64,000 nt of DNA from Toxotes chatareus (lineage: Eukaryota; Chordata; Actinopteri; Toxotidae): assembly GCA_016801885.1 (NCBI GenBank), contig CM028896.1:18073501-18137500 (forward strand), in the 5' to 3' direction. Both the position numbers and the translations under genes were made by a program. The notes beneath the pieces are model-generated. The model had not been told where the DNA came from, did not search any database, and worked only from the letters and a program-made list of their open reading frames with translations. Positions within the stretch are counted from its first letter, which is position 1, and the number at the start of each line of letters is the position of its first letter. Shown here one piece after another: positions 13,500 through 24,846 of the stretch.

Positions 13500-13735
13500 T
13501 TCAAACACACTCCACAACAACACAAACACACAAACACACAACAACACAAACACACAAACACACAACCTCACAAACACACAACCTCACAAACACACAACCA
13601 CACAACCTCACAAACACACAACCTCACAAACACACAACCACACAACAACACAAACACACAAACACACAAACACACAAACACACAACAACACAACCACACA
13701 AACACACAAACAACACAACCACACAACCACAGACA
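13500..13735. repeat. Imperfect CACAAA/CACAACCT tandem array
   Basis: Short units ACACAAAC, ACAACAAC, ACCACACA and ACCTCACA alternate for about 230 bases with no reading-frame meaning. Confidence 0.9.
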
Positions 13736-13816
13736 CAGAAGGACACTGACATCAGAGCATCAGGAAAACAGTTCAGCCAGAAGATGGTTTTATTACAGAA
13801 GCTGTCAGATGGACAA

Positions 13817-13851
<35 letters not shown>

Positions 13852-14192
13852 CCTGTTTAAATATTAAAACATATTTTACATCAAACATGTCTTTTAGCAT
13901 TTCACCTTTATAACATGGTGAAAATACCTGGCTGGAAACAGACCAGGTGGGCTGCCTCTGACTCCTCCCCCCTCCTTCATCATGAACGAGACTAAAAATG
14001 AAAAGTGAAAATCGTGGGCGTGATGAACGAGACTAAAATGAAAGACTAAAACGTTCAAAGCCATGCTGTCAGAGAGGCGCAGCAGAGGAGAATCAGATTC
14101 CTGTTCACTGCCAGATGTTTCCTGATCAGCCACAGATAAATGTTCAATCATCAGAAATCTGTGACGCAGTGGCTGAACCTGGGTGAACAGGT

Positions 14193-14226
<34 letters not shown>

Positions 14227-14821
14227 TTGACCTTCTTGTTCTGGATTGTTCTCCAGGTTCAGGTGGAACCTCTGCTGGGACAATGACAGGTGAATGTCAG
14301 GTGATAAAAAAGGACACGAGCATGACCAATGTCCCATCGTCCCACTGAGGATCCCAGAGTCCCTGACAGGAGACATCTCGGGGCTGTTTTCTTTTTCAAT
14401 GAAATGTCAGAAAACAATGACCAATGTCCGTCTCACTGTCCCAGAGTCCAAGGAGACATCTTCAGGCATTTTGCTGAAAGTCCAGACGCAGAGACGTTCA
14501 GTTAACTGTGACAGAGGAGAACAGGAAGTCCTCTGAGACGGCAGAGCTCGCCCAGCTCTGTGCAGCTAAATAATAAAATAGAATAAAAAAACTACGACCT
14601 GCTTCTACTGAGCTGTTGCCTTTGGGCCCCGGGGCCTCAGGGCCTCTGCCCGCTGGACCCCTTCAGTCCGTCCGGCCTCAGGTCTCATCATCACTGTGTG
14701 TCAGAGTTGGAACAGTGAAGGACAGACAGCAAACAGTGACACACATTAATGCTTCCAATAATTCTGTTCACCATCGATGAATCAGCGTCTTCCTCTGATG
14801 TGACAGCAGAGCCCCCTGAGA

Positions 14822-14880
14822 GGCCCTCATCCTCCGGGGCCCTCATCCTGCAGGGCCCTCATCCTGCAGGGCCCTCATCC
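14822..14880. repeat. 18-bp direct repeat, about three copies
   Basis: GGGCCCTCATCCTGCAGG recurs in tandem with small changes (first copy has CCG in place of GCA). Confidence 0.85.
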
Positions 14881-15026
14881 CCATCAGAGTGGAGCCGGTG
14901 CTGCTGAAGTGTGTGTGGGGCCTGATCCTGTGCATTTTTCTCCTGATGCTCTGACGCGTGATGTTCGTCTGGATGTGGTATCACCTGGACTCCAGTGTCA
15001 CCGCCATCTTTACACCCAGGTGTTTG

Positions 15027-15190
15027 TTCCTCCTCTCACCCAGCCCGGCCCTCAGCAGGAGGGTCCCCCATACGAGCCAGGTTCACAGGGAGCTGTGTCT
15101 GCTGATCTGGGGTCAGACTCTGGGTCTGTAAAGAGCTCTGAGACAGTTCTGACTGAGGAGCTGAATAAATAACACTGAACTGAACTGAAA
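15027..15190 (+). repeat. Interspersed SINE-like repeat, copy A
   Basis: About 160 bases from TTCCTCCTCTCACCCAGCCC to an A-rich end with AATAACACTGAACTGAACTG. Nearly the same sequence occurs at 36811-36976 in unrelated surroundings, so it is a dispersed repeat. The tail GCTGAATAAATAACACTGAA resembles the 3' ends of many fish retroposons. Confidence 0.75.
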
Positions 15191-15290
15191 AAATGTATTT
15201 GTTTGTTTTTTTTTTTGTCAGAGTGAAAAACACAAATGTTCAGACTCTGACAGATTTAATGCTGTGTCAGTCACAGGTCAGGTTTATATC

Positions 15291-15346
15291 CAGATTCAAG
15301 ATTCAAGAGTCTTTATTGTCATTATGCGAGCATAACGAAATTTTTC
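15291..15346. repeat. Fragment of a common fish dispersed repeat
   Basis: The string TTCAAGAGTCTTTATTGTCA followed by GCATAACGAAATTT resembles a terminal segment seen in many fish retroelements. Only one copy is in the window, so this rests on recall of the motif. Confidence 0.35.
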
Positions 15347-15958
15347 AGGTTTATATTTAATTTACATTTGATTTTGCTGGTTTTGTTGAGTTGTGTAGTT
15401 TGGATGCTGTGGGTCTTCCTCAGTGAAATGATGAGATGATTCTAATGAGAATTTCTCATCGGAGTGAAAATGACTGGTTACTTGTGTTTCCGGTCTCCAG
15501 CTGGATTCAGGACACGCGCCGGATCCAGACCCAGGTCTCTGTGACCAGCTTCTGTCTGTCGCAGTGAATTTAGATTTGTTCATGGAAAACATGAAAAAAT
15601 GTTTCAGTTTTCAAAAATAAATCCAGTTAATGTCAGAACGGTTCAACATCATAAAATAATAATTACAGTTCTAGAAAAAAAAATTACGATTATTATTATT
15701 GTTATGATTAATTTTCACTGAGGGTGAAGCCAGTGCGCCGCGTGTTCGTGACTTCAGCCGAGCAGCAGCCGCCTCCGGCCGCTGTGTCTGCCGGAGTTCG
15801 GCGGGAAGAAAAAAAAAAACGATCCGCGGTTTCTTTCGTTTCAAAACGTTTTTTCCTTCGTGGATTTTTTTTTCAGTCATCGTGTTTATGATCAGACACA
15901 TCAGTTACATCCGGATCCACAGCTGATCATCAAACATCAGCAGCTGATGAAGCCGTGA

Positions 15959-15991
<33 letters not shown>

Positions 15992-16139
15992 TCATTTTCA
16001 CACTTTTCTCCTTCAAACCATTTTCTGACATTAAAGCGGATTTTGACGTTTCTCTGTTCGCGAAAAAAAAAAAAGAAAGGTTTAAATTTATCCCCGAAAC
16101 TTAAAGCGCAGAGGGCGGCAAAAAGAAAGCGACACACTG

Positions 16140-16295
16140 ATAATAATAATAACACCAATAATAATAATAATAATAATAATATGTTGATCGAAATAATATG
16201 AATAACAACAACAATAATAATAATAATACCACCAATAATAATAATAATAATAATAGTGTTGACAACAATAATAATAGTAACAATAATAATAACGT
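16140..16295. repeat. (AAT)n/(ATT)n microsatellite cluster
   Basis: Runs of AATAAT units interrupted by AACAAC and ACC stretches, downstream of nkx6.1. A second AAT run lies at 17440-17480 in nkx6.1 intron 2. Confidence 0.9.
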
Positions 16296-16458
16296 GACGG
16301 CGTCGCAGCAGGAATAAATCAGGAGTTAAAGAATGAATATCGATTAGAATATTCGATTAAGGCCGTGATTCATTGGTTAATCAGCTCCGGTCCATAATCT
16401 CCCGCGTTCATGAATTCTTTTTTTTCAGGTGGAACAAACCAAATCAAACCTTTGAGTT

Positions 16459-16464
16459 TTTATT
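16459..16464 (-). promoter_or_regulatory. Candidate polyadenylation signal of nkx6.1
   Basis: AATAAA reads on the minus strand about 515 bases past the nkx6.1 stop. The intervening 3' UTR is GC-rich near the stop (16780-16980) and AT-rich beyond. Confidence 0.45.
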
Positions 16465-16978
16465 AAATAAAAGTGCGTTACATTCACCTGCCATGATACA
16501 CAGCTGCAGGCGTCACTCACAACTCAAACAGATAAATTAGAAACGTGGGAGCAGATTTTTCTCATGTATGTACAGGTGCGTGTGGTGCGTTCAGGATCTC
16601 CTCCTAATTTGAGACTGATGAGTCAGGAGGCCTTCACGGACCCGCAGCAGGGCTCGTGGGTATTTTGTGGAATAAATTGTCACTGAAATACAAAATGAAA
16701 TCAGCTGATCTGAGCAGTCTGTAAAAACCTGTCCTCACATTTAAATTATTCACAGCAGGATCGTCTCTGTTCGCGCGACTCACGGTTCTATTTACAGGCT
16801 CGGTACCGTCTCTGCGGGCCCGGTCCGTGATTTGGCCTGACGTGTCCTCTGCGGTGTCCTCGCGCCGCGCGGGCAGGAGTCCTCCTCCACCACCGAGACA
16901 ACAAAACGAAAAGAGGGGAAAACGAAGCGAAGCTTCGGGTGCGACCGAGTCCGGGAGCCCGGTCTCGCCGCGGGGCGG

Positions 16979-17228
16979 TTAGGAGCTGTCGTTCTCCGAC
17001 GTGTGGAGCAGCAGAGCCGAGCCCGGTTTGTGTTTCTTCAGCAGCTGTGTGATCTTCTCGTCGTCCGAGTTCGGGTCCAGAGGTTTGTTGTAGTCGTCGT
17101 CTTCGTCCTCGTTGTCCGATGTCCCCTTCAGCCGCTCGGTCTCTGAGTCCTGCTTCTTTTTAGCCGAGGCCATTTCCGCCGCGTGCTTTTTCCTCCACTT
17201 AGTTCTTCTGTTCTGAAACCACACCTGA

Positions 17229-17267
<39 letters not shown>

Positions 17268-17446
17268 TTCACTTTTTGCTTTGATTCTCTGATTAAGAAG
17301 CAGCAGCTTTGATTTTAGACTCTGAGCATTAAAGCGTGATGATAATTATAATAATCCAAAAAACTACTATAATTGATAATTATAATAATTAGAAAAAACT
17401 ACTATAATTGATAATTATAATAATTACAAAAACCAATAATAATAAT

Positions 17447-17483
<37 letters not shown>

Positions 17484-18736
17484 GAATTCCATGCAGCACA
17501 ACAGCGGATGAAATGAAGCTCATGCCAGAATGATAGAAAGGCCTTATGGAAGCTTTTGCATTAAATGGCATTTTGATTCGATGTTTTGATTTTTGAGGTT
17601 CGGGCTGAAAAAGCTGCAGAAAACATGAGTTAAATTAATTAAACTGAAGGTGAAATTATTTATTTACTGGAAGCATTTGATCAAAAATCAAGAAAATAAT
17701 TTTGCGTGAGATAAAAAGTTATTTTTCTCTTCTGCAAACAGAAGAATCGGATTTTCCTGGGTTGTGTTTCTTTGTTAATTTGCCGGTTTTGTCAGTGCAC
17801 TTCTGAATTACCTTGACCTGGCTCTCCGTCATTCCCAGGGAGTAGGCCAGCCGCGCTCTCTCCGGACCCGCCAGATATTTAGTCTGTTCAAAAGTTTTTT
17901 CCAGCGCAAAAATCTGTTGTCCAGAAAACGTGGGTCGCGTGTGTTTTCTTTTCCCGTCTTTGTCCAGTAACACGGAGTTCTGATCTGAAACAGTGAAGAG
18001 ATGAAAGCATGAAAAGCAGACAGAAGTGAGAGGGTGAGCCCTGCTTATTTCTGTGGACAGTCAGAGAAGCTCGGCTCTAAAATTCAGGCCTTCAGCGCTG
18101 TTTTATTCTCAGCAAATCATTTTATTATTATCTGAATATTTAACAAGCCGCACGGACACCGCACACACTTACGGGGTGAACACGCAAACCGGGCGTCCCT
18201 CCAGTGCGGGCTCTGCATAACTCCGGGCCAGAAGATCGGCGTCCTGCCCGGAAGGTCCGCCAAGGGCTTCGGGTACCGGGCCACCGCGACCGCCGCGGCG
18301 CTGGGGGTGAAGTAAAGTCCGGGAGGCGGCGGAGGACTGAGGCTGCTGAATCGGGGCAGCCCTGACAGAATCCCCGCCGAGGACGACGCGGCGGCGGCGG
18401 CCACGGCGACTGTGGCGCCGGCAGAGGACACGGAGGGCCGGTTGAGGATGTCGTTAATTCCGTGAGGGGTGTGGCGGAGGAGCACTGCTGCGGGGAGCCG
18501 AGCCCCGACGACAGCCCCGTGGAGCTTTTGATCCCCGGGGAGGACACGGCCATGCCGCCCGGGTTGGGAGAGGTGGTGGCCGGTGAGGTAGAAGAGTTGG
18601 GGCCGGTGGAGGAGAGCGGGTACGCGGGATACAGCGGGGTCTTCATCTCGGTCATGCTGTGCAGAGCTGCCAGGGGAGGGGTGCTGAGGAGGAAGGCGCT
18701 CTGTCGGGACCCGTCCATCTGACCCACCGCTAACAT
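16979..18736 (-). CDS. nkx6.1: Homeobox transcription factor Nkx6.1, three coding exons, one frame-breaking indel in exon 1
   Basis: Coding exons (minus) are 18736-18173, 17984-17812 and 17224-16979. The ATG opens MLAVGQMDGSRQSAFLLS, the N-terminus typical of Nkx6.1 rather than Nkx6.2 or Nkx6.3. Donors GTAAGT and GTAATT and CAG acceptors join in phase. The homeodomain spans exons 2-3; the second intron falls inside recognition helix 3 (SQVK|VWFQNRR), as in the family. The C-terminus is acidic (EDEDDDYNKPLDPNSDDEKI). With the indel discounted the protein is about 326 residues. Known role of the family: Groucho-dependent repressor patterning ventral neural tube and pancreatic beta cells. Exon 1 changes frame near 18464-18471 (just before HGINDILNRP), equivalent to two surplus bases in a C run; both sides are highly conserved, so I infer a sequence error. 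A minus-strand AATAAA lies at 16459-16464. Confidence 0.95.
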
Positions 18737-19100
18737 TACCACTTCTCTGGGTGATCCGGGAGGACTGGGGCAGGTCTCTGTGGGGTTAGGGCCCTGCGCA
18801 CCTGACAGAGTCCGCACTGAAACTAAACCAAAACCCGCTCTTCCCTGGAGTCACACTCAAAACCCATGTCAGGCTCGATCTACCAGCAAATTCCCAAATT
18901 TTCCCAGCTTCAGTAAAAGACCCAGAATGAACCTGAGCACCGCAGCAGGACTTCAGCTTCCCCCGCAGACGGTCCCGGATCCAGGCCCACTTCCAACCCA
19001 GGCCGATGAGAGAGAGTCTTTCTCTGCTGAGTTCAAGAAGTTCTGAGATAATAAAAGCGGATCATCTGGTCCGGCGGTCTATCAGGCTCCGGGTCCAAAG
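18737..19100 (-). promoter_or_regulatory. nkx6.1 5' UTR and upstream region
   Basis: About 360 bases upstream of the nkx6.1 ATG, moderately CpG-rich up to about 19200. No TATA box or convincing start site is visible. Confidence 0.3.
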
Positions 19101-20698
19101 TTTGAGAGGAGGAAACGGAGGGCGGGGGGGTGGGCCAGGGGCGAGGGGGGCTCTGTCCGGATTGGATGACCTGACAGTGACGTAGGCGGTCGGTGTTCAG
19201 GAGAGCGTCCTGATTGGATGAGAGGCTCGGCTCTGATTCTCTGGATGATCAAACGGAAACGAGTCTTTTTCAGTTTTTATGGAAGAAGCTGAATTTAAAG
19301 AGAATTCAGATGAATCAACATCCGGATATAAATATGAATCTATTCAGCGTTTAAAGAGAAAGTTTCTGTTTCTCTGTAAAATCAATTATTCGTTAAATAA
19401 ACGTTAAAGCAGGCGGGTTCACAGGCACAGGCCCAGGTCAGTTCACCTCATCGAAACCCTCCGGATCCGGATCAGGATCCGTGCTTCGGCCTCTTAGCTT
19501 CACAAACACCGGAGCTTTAGAAAGAGAAGAGAAATCCATCTGAAGGCTGAGGACAGAGGGACGTTAACTAACACAGCATCAGACCAGTATCACACCAGCT
19601 GCTTCCTGTTTCCACAAAAAAAAGTTCAGTCACATTATTTCATCTTTCCTCACGAACAGTAAAAATAAGTTCGGTTCATTTCAGCTGCGTGGAATCAGCG
19701 CGCAATGCAAATATATAAATATAACAAAATACTAAGATCACACATCTGTGCATCTGCAGAGCAGGTCTGATGATCAATACTGATCAGAAACAGATGAGCT
19801 GAAGTCACTGAGACACTTTCAGCTTTTTCTGAGTCAGTAATGAAAAACTCATCAGACGCTGCTGCAGGTTTCAGGACGGACCGTGTTTCATTACATATAA
19901 AATCTGTTTCTGGGATCTAATAACTTTCCAACACTCACAACTGACGCTGTGATTTTCTCATTAACAAACTCCACACGTCAAATACGACAAACACCAGGAC
20001 CGTGTCCAGGTCCGGATCAGACTGTGGTCTACTGGCGCCCCCCTGTGTTCGGTCCTGTCACAGCTCAGACAGCTGATCTGGCTCCTCACCCACCTGGACT
20101 CAGACATGTCCATATAAACACGGCTCACATTCAGACCTGGTTCCGGAAGTTCGTCCTGAGCTCCTCCGGCTCATCCACCAGCCGTTCTGAGATGGAAAAC
20201 CCGGTCATCAGTCACCGTCTGAGACCGGGATCAGTGAGACGATGGCGCCTCCCTGTGGTCAGTTATGGGACAGCACTGTCACAGCTGGGCCGGTTTAACA
20301 CGTTGATCTGTGTTTGATTAATCAGGCCTGAGATCAGAGGCTCAGCACACAAACTACCTTCACTCCATCACAGACACTGAGGCTCAACCATCATTCTGTC
20401 AGATAAAGCTGGGCCTGATCACTGCTCTCCACCCTCACCTGTGGGCTGCAGGTCGGCCTCACACCTGAGTCGACTCCAGCTTCAGGTGTGAGGACTCGCT
20501 GCTCTGGGCTCGAGTGACAGTGAAATCTGGACCTCAGGTCCGACCCCAGCTTCCTGTCGTCTTCTCCCACTGACACGTGTTAAACGCAGCATCACGAGTG
20601 TTGTGATGAGCCGCTGAGACAGGAAGGGACCAGAAACTCAGAGTAAAGTTGGTAAAAAGACAAAGACCCAGACGCCTGAGTGATAACAACTTTTCCAT
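19101..20698. other. Intergenic region between nkx6.1 and rpl17
   Basis: No coding exon or RNA gene recognised. CpG-rich to about 19200, then ordinary AT-balanced sequence; nothing further supported. Confidence 0.5.
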
Positions 20699-20704
20699 TT
20701 TATT
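20699..20704 (-). promoter_or_regulatory. Polyadenylation signal of rpl17
   Basis: AATAAA on the minus strand, five bases past the stop codon; the very short 3' UTR this implies is normal for ribosomal protein mRNAs. Confidence 0.7.
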
Positions 20705-20709
20705 AGTTT

Positions 20710-22926
20710 TTACTCCCGTGCCATCAGCTTCTGCTTCTTCAGCTTCTTCTGTGAAACCTGCAGATGAAAACTCAGAGTCAGTGACATGTTGGACACACAG
20801 GATGAGACGCTGCTCACACGTTTGGCTGCTCAGAATCATAAGTTTGTTTTCATGGGTGAATCCAAAGGTGTCCTAAGAAGTCATCACTGCAACCACAGGA
20901 AGCAGACGGGAGGACAGAGAGGACAGGAAGGACGGAGCGTGCTCAGACAGATCAACACTTTAAATAAACAGATGTATTCTGATGGAGCAGTTTCACTCTG
21001 CTGCTCACACACTGACGTTTAACTTTACTTCCATCTGAACACACCGTCGTCCGTCCACCTGTCCTTCATTTTTCGGTGTACTGTACCTTTTTCTTCTGGG
21101 CGACCTCCTCCTCTGGTTTGGGGACGATCTGCTCCTTCTCGGTCAGGATCATCTCGATGTGGCAGGGGGAGCTCATGTAGGGGTTGATGCGTCCGTGGGC
21201 GCGGTAGGTGCGTCTCCTCATCTTGGGGGCCTTGTTGACCTGGATGTGCTCGATGACCAGAGAGTCCACGTCCAGACCCTGAGACCACATGGACATTCAG
21301 CCACAGACAGGTCAGACACACCTTTACCTCACAGCTGGTTTCCAAAGCTGAATCATGTGACGTGTTCAACACTTGTCCTGCTCTCAGCCCCGACAAACAT
21401 CACTGATGTTCAACTGTACAAAGTCATCCTGCTGCAGAGCTGTTCATGATTAACATCCAGTGGATGTTCTTCTTCACCATGTTGTGACAGGCGGGATCAG
21501 GACTGTCACTCACTACACTTTCATTCTACTCACTGTTTTAACTGAATCTCAGGTAAATTCATTGTGAAATGTTTCACGTTGCTCTGGTTTCTGTCAACAG
21601 AACAAAGCCTGAGCTTGGACAGAGACGTGTCCACCAGTCCAACACAGATCTGTGGTTTATCTAAGGACAGATTCAACTCAATCATAAAATCATATGTCGC
21701 CCAGAAACAGGTTCTTCCCTCTAATGTGGCACATTCACCCACAGCTGTCTCACAGTGAACATGGAGCCATGCATGATGCACCAACACCTTATTTTCTCAT
21801 CAGTTCATCATTAATCATCAAGGCAGCGAATCATGGAAAACATGGCGGCGTGTTAAACTGTAACTTCTACTCTGATAAAACAGAGTCAGTCACGAGTCTG
21901 AACTCGGAGGAAAAGCAGGTGAGTGCAGAGACTCGAACGCACCTTGAGCTCAGCGTTGCTCTCAGCGTTTTTCAGCATGTGCAGGAGGAACTCTGCGCTC
22001 TTCTTGGGCCAGCGTCCCTGCGTCCAGCCGAACTGTTTGGCCTGAAAACAACACACAGTTTACAGGAAACGTTCTCTCCCTCCTCCGACTGAGCTGCAGC
22101 GATCGGATTCACAAAAGCTGCTCAGATTAACACATTAGTTTCATCTTTCATCCAAAGGTGTCCTAAGATAGTCATCACTGCAACTTTTAAACACACTCAA
22201 CGCTCCAGCCATCGTCAGAGCTCACCTGGGCACACCTGCCAACTCCGCCGTTGTAGCGACGGAAAGGGACGCACTGGTGCTTGACGATGACGTCCCTCAG
22301 GTACTTGTTGGCCTTGCGGATGTGCATGCCTTTGATGGCCTGAGCCGTCTCACGGGTGTTCTGTTCAGGAAACATCCACACATCAGGCTCCGACAGGAAA
22401 ATGTCAGACATGTGATTCTTCCTCCTGACACAGCTGAACTCATCATGTCTTCATGCTGTTAAACTACAAACTGGATCTTACACTGTCAAGACATATAATC
22501 AGTTCATCTATAATAAACAGGAAGACAAAGGGACTCAGCAAGTCCTCACAGTGAAAACTGTTCACCAGTGTTTCAGTTACAAACTGAGCTGCGAGTTAAT
22601 TTAACTTCAGCCAAACTTTCTGACTGTGAACCAACATGTGGACTCATCAGGACCAGCTCACCTTGAAGTGGACCCGGAGGTTGGAGCCCCTCGACTTGCA
22701 TGCTGAAACACAGGAGCAGGTGTTTAACACACAGAACCAAAGCTGGTTGTTTGGGCAGAAAGTGTCTTCATCACATCCGGAGGCTCAGATCTGTCAGTCA
22801 GTTATTTTCATGTTTAATCCAAAGGTGTCCTAAGAAGTCATCACAGCCTCCGGGCTAACACACACACACAGCTCAGGCTTACTCACATTTGGTCGGGTTC
22901 TCGGGGTCGAGAGAGTAGCGGACCAT
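20710..22926 (-). CDS. rpl17: 60S ribosomal protein L17 (uL22), six coding exons
   Basis: Coding exons (minus): 22926-22887, 22702-22662, 22360-22226, 22041-21943, 21278-21087 and 20757-20710. Every junction is GT-AG and in phase. They encode 185 residues from MVRYSLDPENPTK to KKLKKQKLMARE, close to the human protein and of the same length. Landmarks are NTRETAQAIKGMHIRKA, RRYNGGVGRCAQ and the RRRTYRAHGRINPYMSSPCHIE beta-hairpin region that lines the large-subunit exit tunnel. The structural role in the ribosome is established knowledge. Three introns carry SNORD58-type snoRNAs. A non-coding first exon lies at about 23433-23406 and starts with a pyrimidine tract (CTTCCTCTTCCC), the TOP motif expected for a translation-machinery mRNA. 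The second exon begins at 22937 and carries the ATG. A minus-strand AATAAA at 20699-20704 lies just past the stop. No frame disruption is seen. Confidence 0.97.
20825..20893 (-). ncRNA. snord58: Box C/D snoRNA, SNORD58 type, copy 1 (last rpl17 intron)
   Basis: Minus strand reads TTGCAGTGATGACTTC...ATTCTGAGCAGC: C box TGATGA near the 5' end, D box CTGA (20830-20833) near the 3' end, and a short terminal stem GC(A)G/CTGC. The internal block CTTAGGACACCTTTGGAT is shared with two other introns and matches vertebrate U58, which is hosted by RPL17 in mammals too. U58 guides 2'-O-methylation of 28S rRNA (known). Lies in intron 21086-20758. Confidence 0.9.
22116..22184 (-). ncRNA. snord58: Box C/D snoRNA, SNORD58 type, copy 2 (intron between coding exons 3 and 4)
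   Basis: Minus strand reads AGTTGCAGTGATGACTATC...TTAATCTGAGCAGCT, with C box TGATGA, D box CTGA (22122-22125) and a terminal stem AG(TTG)C/GCAGCT. It has the same CTTAGGACACCTTTGGAT core as the other copies; the 5' segment differs by an AT insertion (GACTATCTTAGG against GACTTCTTAGG). Confidence 0.9.
22780..22850 (-). ncRNA. snord58: Box C/D snoRNA, SNORD58 type, copy 3 (first coding intron of rpl17)
   Basis: Minus strand reads GAGGCTGTGATGACTTC...CAGATCTGAGCCTC. C box TGATGA and D box CTGA (22785-22788) are enclosed by a perfect 6-bp terminal stem GAGGCT/AGCCTC, the strongest stem of the three copies. The core CTTAGGACACCTTTGGAT is conserved; the 3' half differs from copies 1 and 2. Confidence 0.9.
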
Positions 22927-23405
22927 TTTCAGATTATCTGTAAAAAGAGAAGAAGCTGAGTGTTCGGTGAAACGGTGAAAGCTCTGCCCGGTGAGGCTCC
23001 AGAGCTGCGGGTTAGCGTTAGCTAAACCTGCGGGTTAGCATTAGCTCAGCCTGCGGCTCCGACTTCACACACATCACAGATAAACAGCAGCTAACCTCAG
23101 AAAACACCACAAACGATCCCACACACACAATGAGCTGAAATATCGTTAAACTTAGTTTGAAACCGTAAAATGTTTTTCATCGTCAGACGCAGCCAACATG
23201 GCGGACAGCAGCGATACTCCAACCCGGCATTTTAACAAATGTTCAGATAAAAGCAGAATTTACGGCTCAGTTCACAAACATCTAACTTCTCCCGACGTGT
23301 TTAACGATGACGAACCGAACCCAGCGGGTTTAAAAGCAGGATGATGAAGATTTAATGAAGATTAAACACAGATTCTACTCTTCATGTTCAGGACGCAGCT
23401 CCTAC

Positions 23406-23433
23406 CTCTGAGGCCGCGGAGGGAAGAGGAAGG
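23406..23433 (-). promoter_or_regulatory. rpl17 non-coding first exon with 5' TOP tract
   Basis: Read on the minus strand, a pyrimidine run CTTCCTCTTCCCTCC is followed by CCGCGGCCTCAGAG and a GTAGGAG splice donor at 23405. Ribosomal protein mRNAs start at a C within such a tract (mTOR/LARP1-controlled translation, established). The exact start base is inferred. Confidence 0.65.
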
Positions 23434-24788
23434 TCCGGGGACTGTGAGCCTCTTCTTCAGCCTCTGCACAGGTTCAGCGCCCCCTGCCGGTCAGGAGGAG
23501 CACTCGCCTTCTTCGTCTAATAATAAATGTTGATAAATGTCTGATTTCAGATGAGAACGTGCGGGTTATTAACAGACTGATGTGATATGACTTGCTGCTG
23601 ATGTCTGATGTTAGCTGTGATCACAGTGTGGAAACACAGTGGAGTTCAGAGCAGAAGAAACAGGAACAAGCTGCTGATTTTCCTGTCAACAAGGTCAATG
23701 AAGACAGAAACCAACAGCACGTGAGTCCCCAGGACCCGGTCATTCCCCCTGGACACACGCAGGAAACAGTTTCTCTCTGAAGCAGCTGGAGCTGCAGATC
23801 TTTACACATGTCACGTTACCGGTCACGTCACTGCCCACGTTCTTCAGTGTGGTTCATCACAGCTGATCAGGGAGCAGCTGTTCCTACCTGCTCCTGCTTC
23901 ATTCAGCTCTGCTGTGGAATTTAACAATATGAAAAACAGAAATCATTCAGACTTTAATCTGACGTGATCACACACACACACACACACAGGGTGCAGTGGT
24001 ACTAAAGCCAGGTGTTGGTTTATTTGTTTTTGGTATTTCATGTTACACTGTGACATGTTGGAACCAGCTACGTAGAAAACCCTGTGTGCACTCTGACTGT
24101 GAGTCATGCACAACATTGCACAGCTGGAGAGGAGACACCTCGAGTGGACATACAAAAATAAAGATATTATTTACATCATTTCCCTCCACAGGCCAGAGAC
24201 AAACGAGTCCATGTGTGGTGAAACGAAGACAAACACCTGATGCTCTTCTCCTTGGTTTATTTACAGTCACTTCCTGGACGACGGGCGATGACATGAGACG
24301 TGGTTTGGTCAGAGACAGGGTGTCCAAAGAGAAGGGCATCTTTGTTCCAACAAGCAGCAGCACACCAGACTTGACTCATTTAATCAACTGATCTCAGTCT
24401 TCAGACAGTTGATTGGTCAAACTGTGTGCTCTTCATTGGTTGGAACAAAACCTCTGCCACACCTGAAGAGTTTGACACCCCTGGGTCAGAGACAGTGCAG
24501 AGAGACATCTGTACAGATCCCACTGGACTCTGACACCCGTGGCATAAAAGATCACGTTTACTGTGTGGACACGTGGACACATCTGAAGAGTGGGTCTGTG
24601 CTGAGACCGCCGCCCTGTGTTGGACAGGTGGACATGGACCCTGTCCTGTGACATGAGGCTGTTTCTGTGACACTGAACATCTGACTGGTTCTGGTCTGGA
24701 ATGTTTCCAGTTCAGCTGGCTGCTGGACAGAGTCTGAAAACCAGAGAACAACCTGAGGAGTTTATCCTTCAGTCGCTCAGTCCAGATG

Positions 24789-24846
<58 letters not shown>

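Larger units (their letters stand above)
9936..16450. other. Intergenic region between the unassigned promoter and nkx6.1
   Basis: No coding exon was recognised. It contains simple repeats (CA 12507-12551, GGA 13081-13156, CACAAA-type array 13500-13735, GT 13817-13845, CA 14195-14224, AAT 16140-16295), an 18-bp triplication at 14822-14880, a SINE-like copy at 15027-15190, a small CpG cluster at 15730-15810, and an AT-rich, possibly conserved block at 11690-12050. Confidence 0.5.

Noticed and set aside
13494..14376. Frames of 84 and 160 residues near 13.5-14.4 kb
   Set aside because: The first is a CACAAA repeat; the second spans a CA run and shows no family resemblance.
16979..18736. Possibility that nkx6.1 is a pseudogene because of the frame break
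   Set aside because: Introns, splice sites, homeodomain and UTR features are all intact and conserved; a single indel in a C run is better explained by a sequence error.
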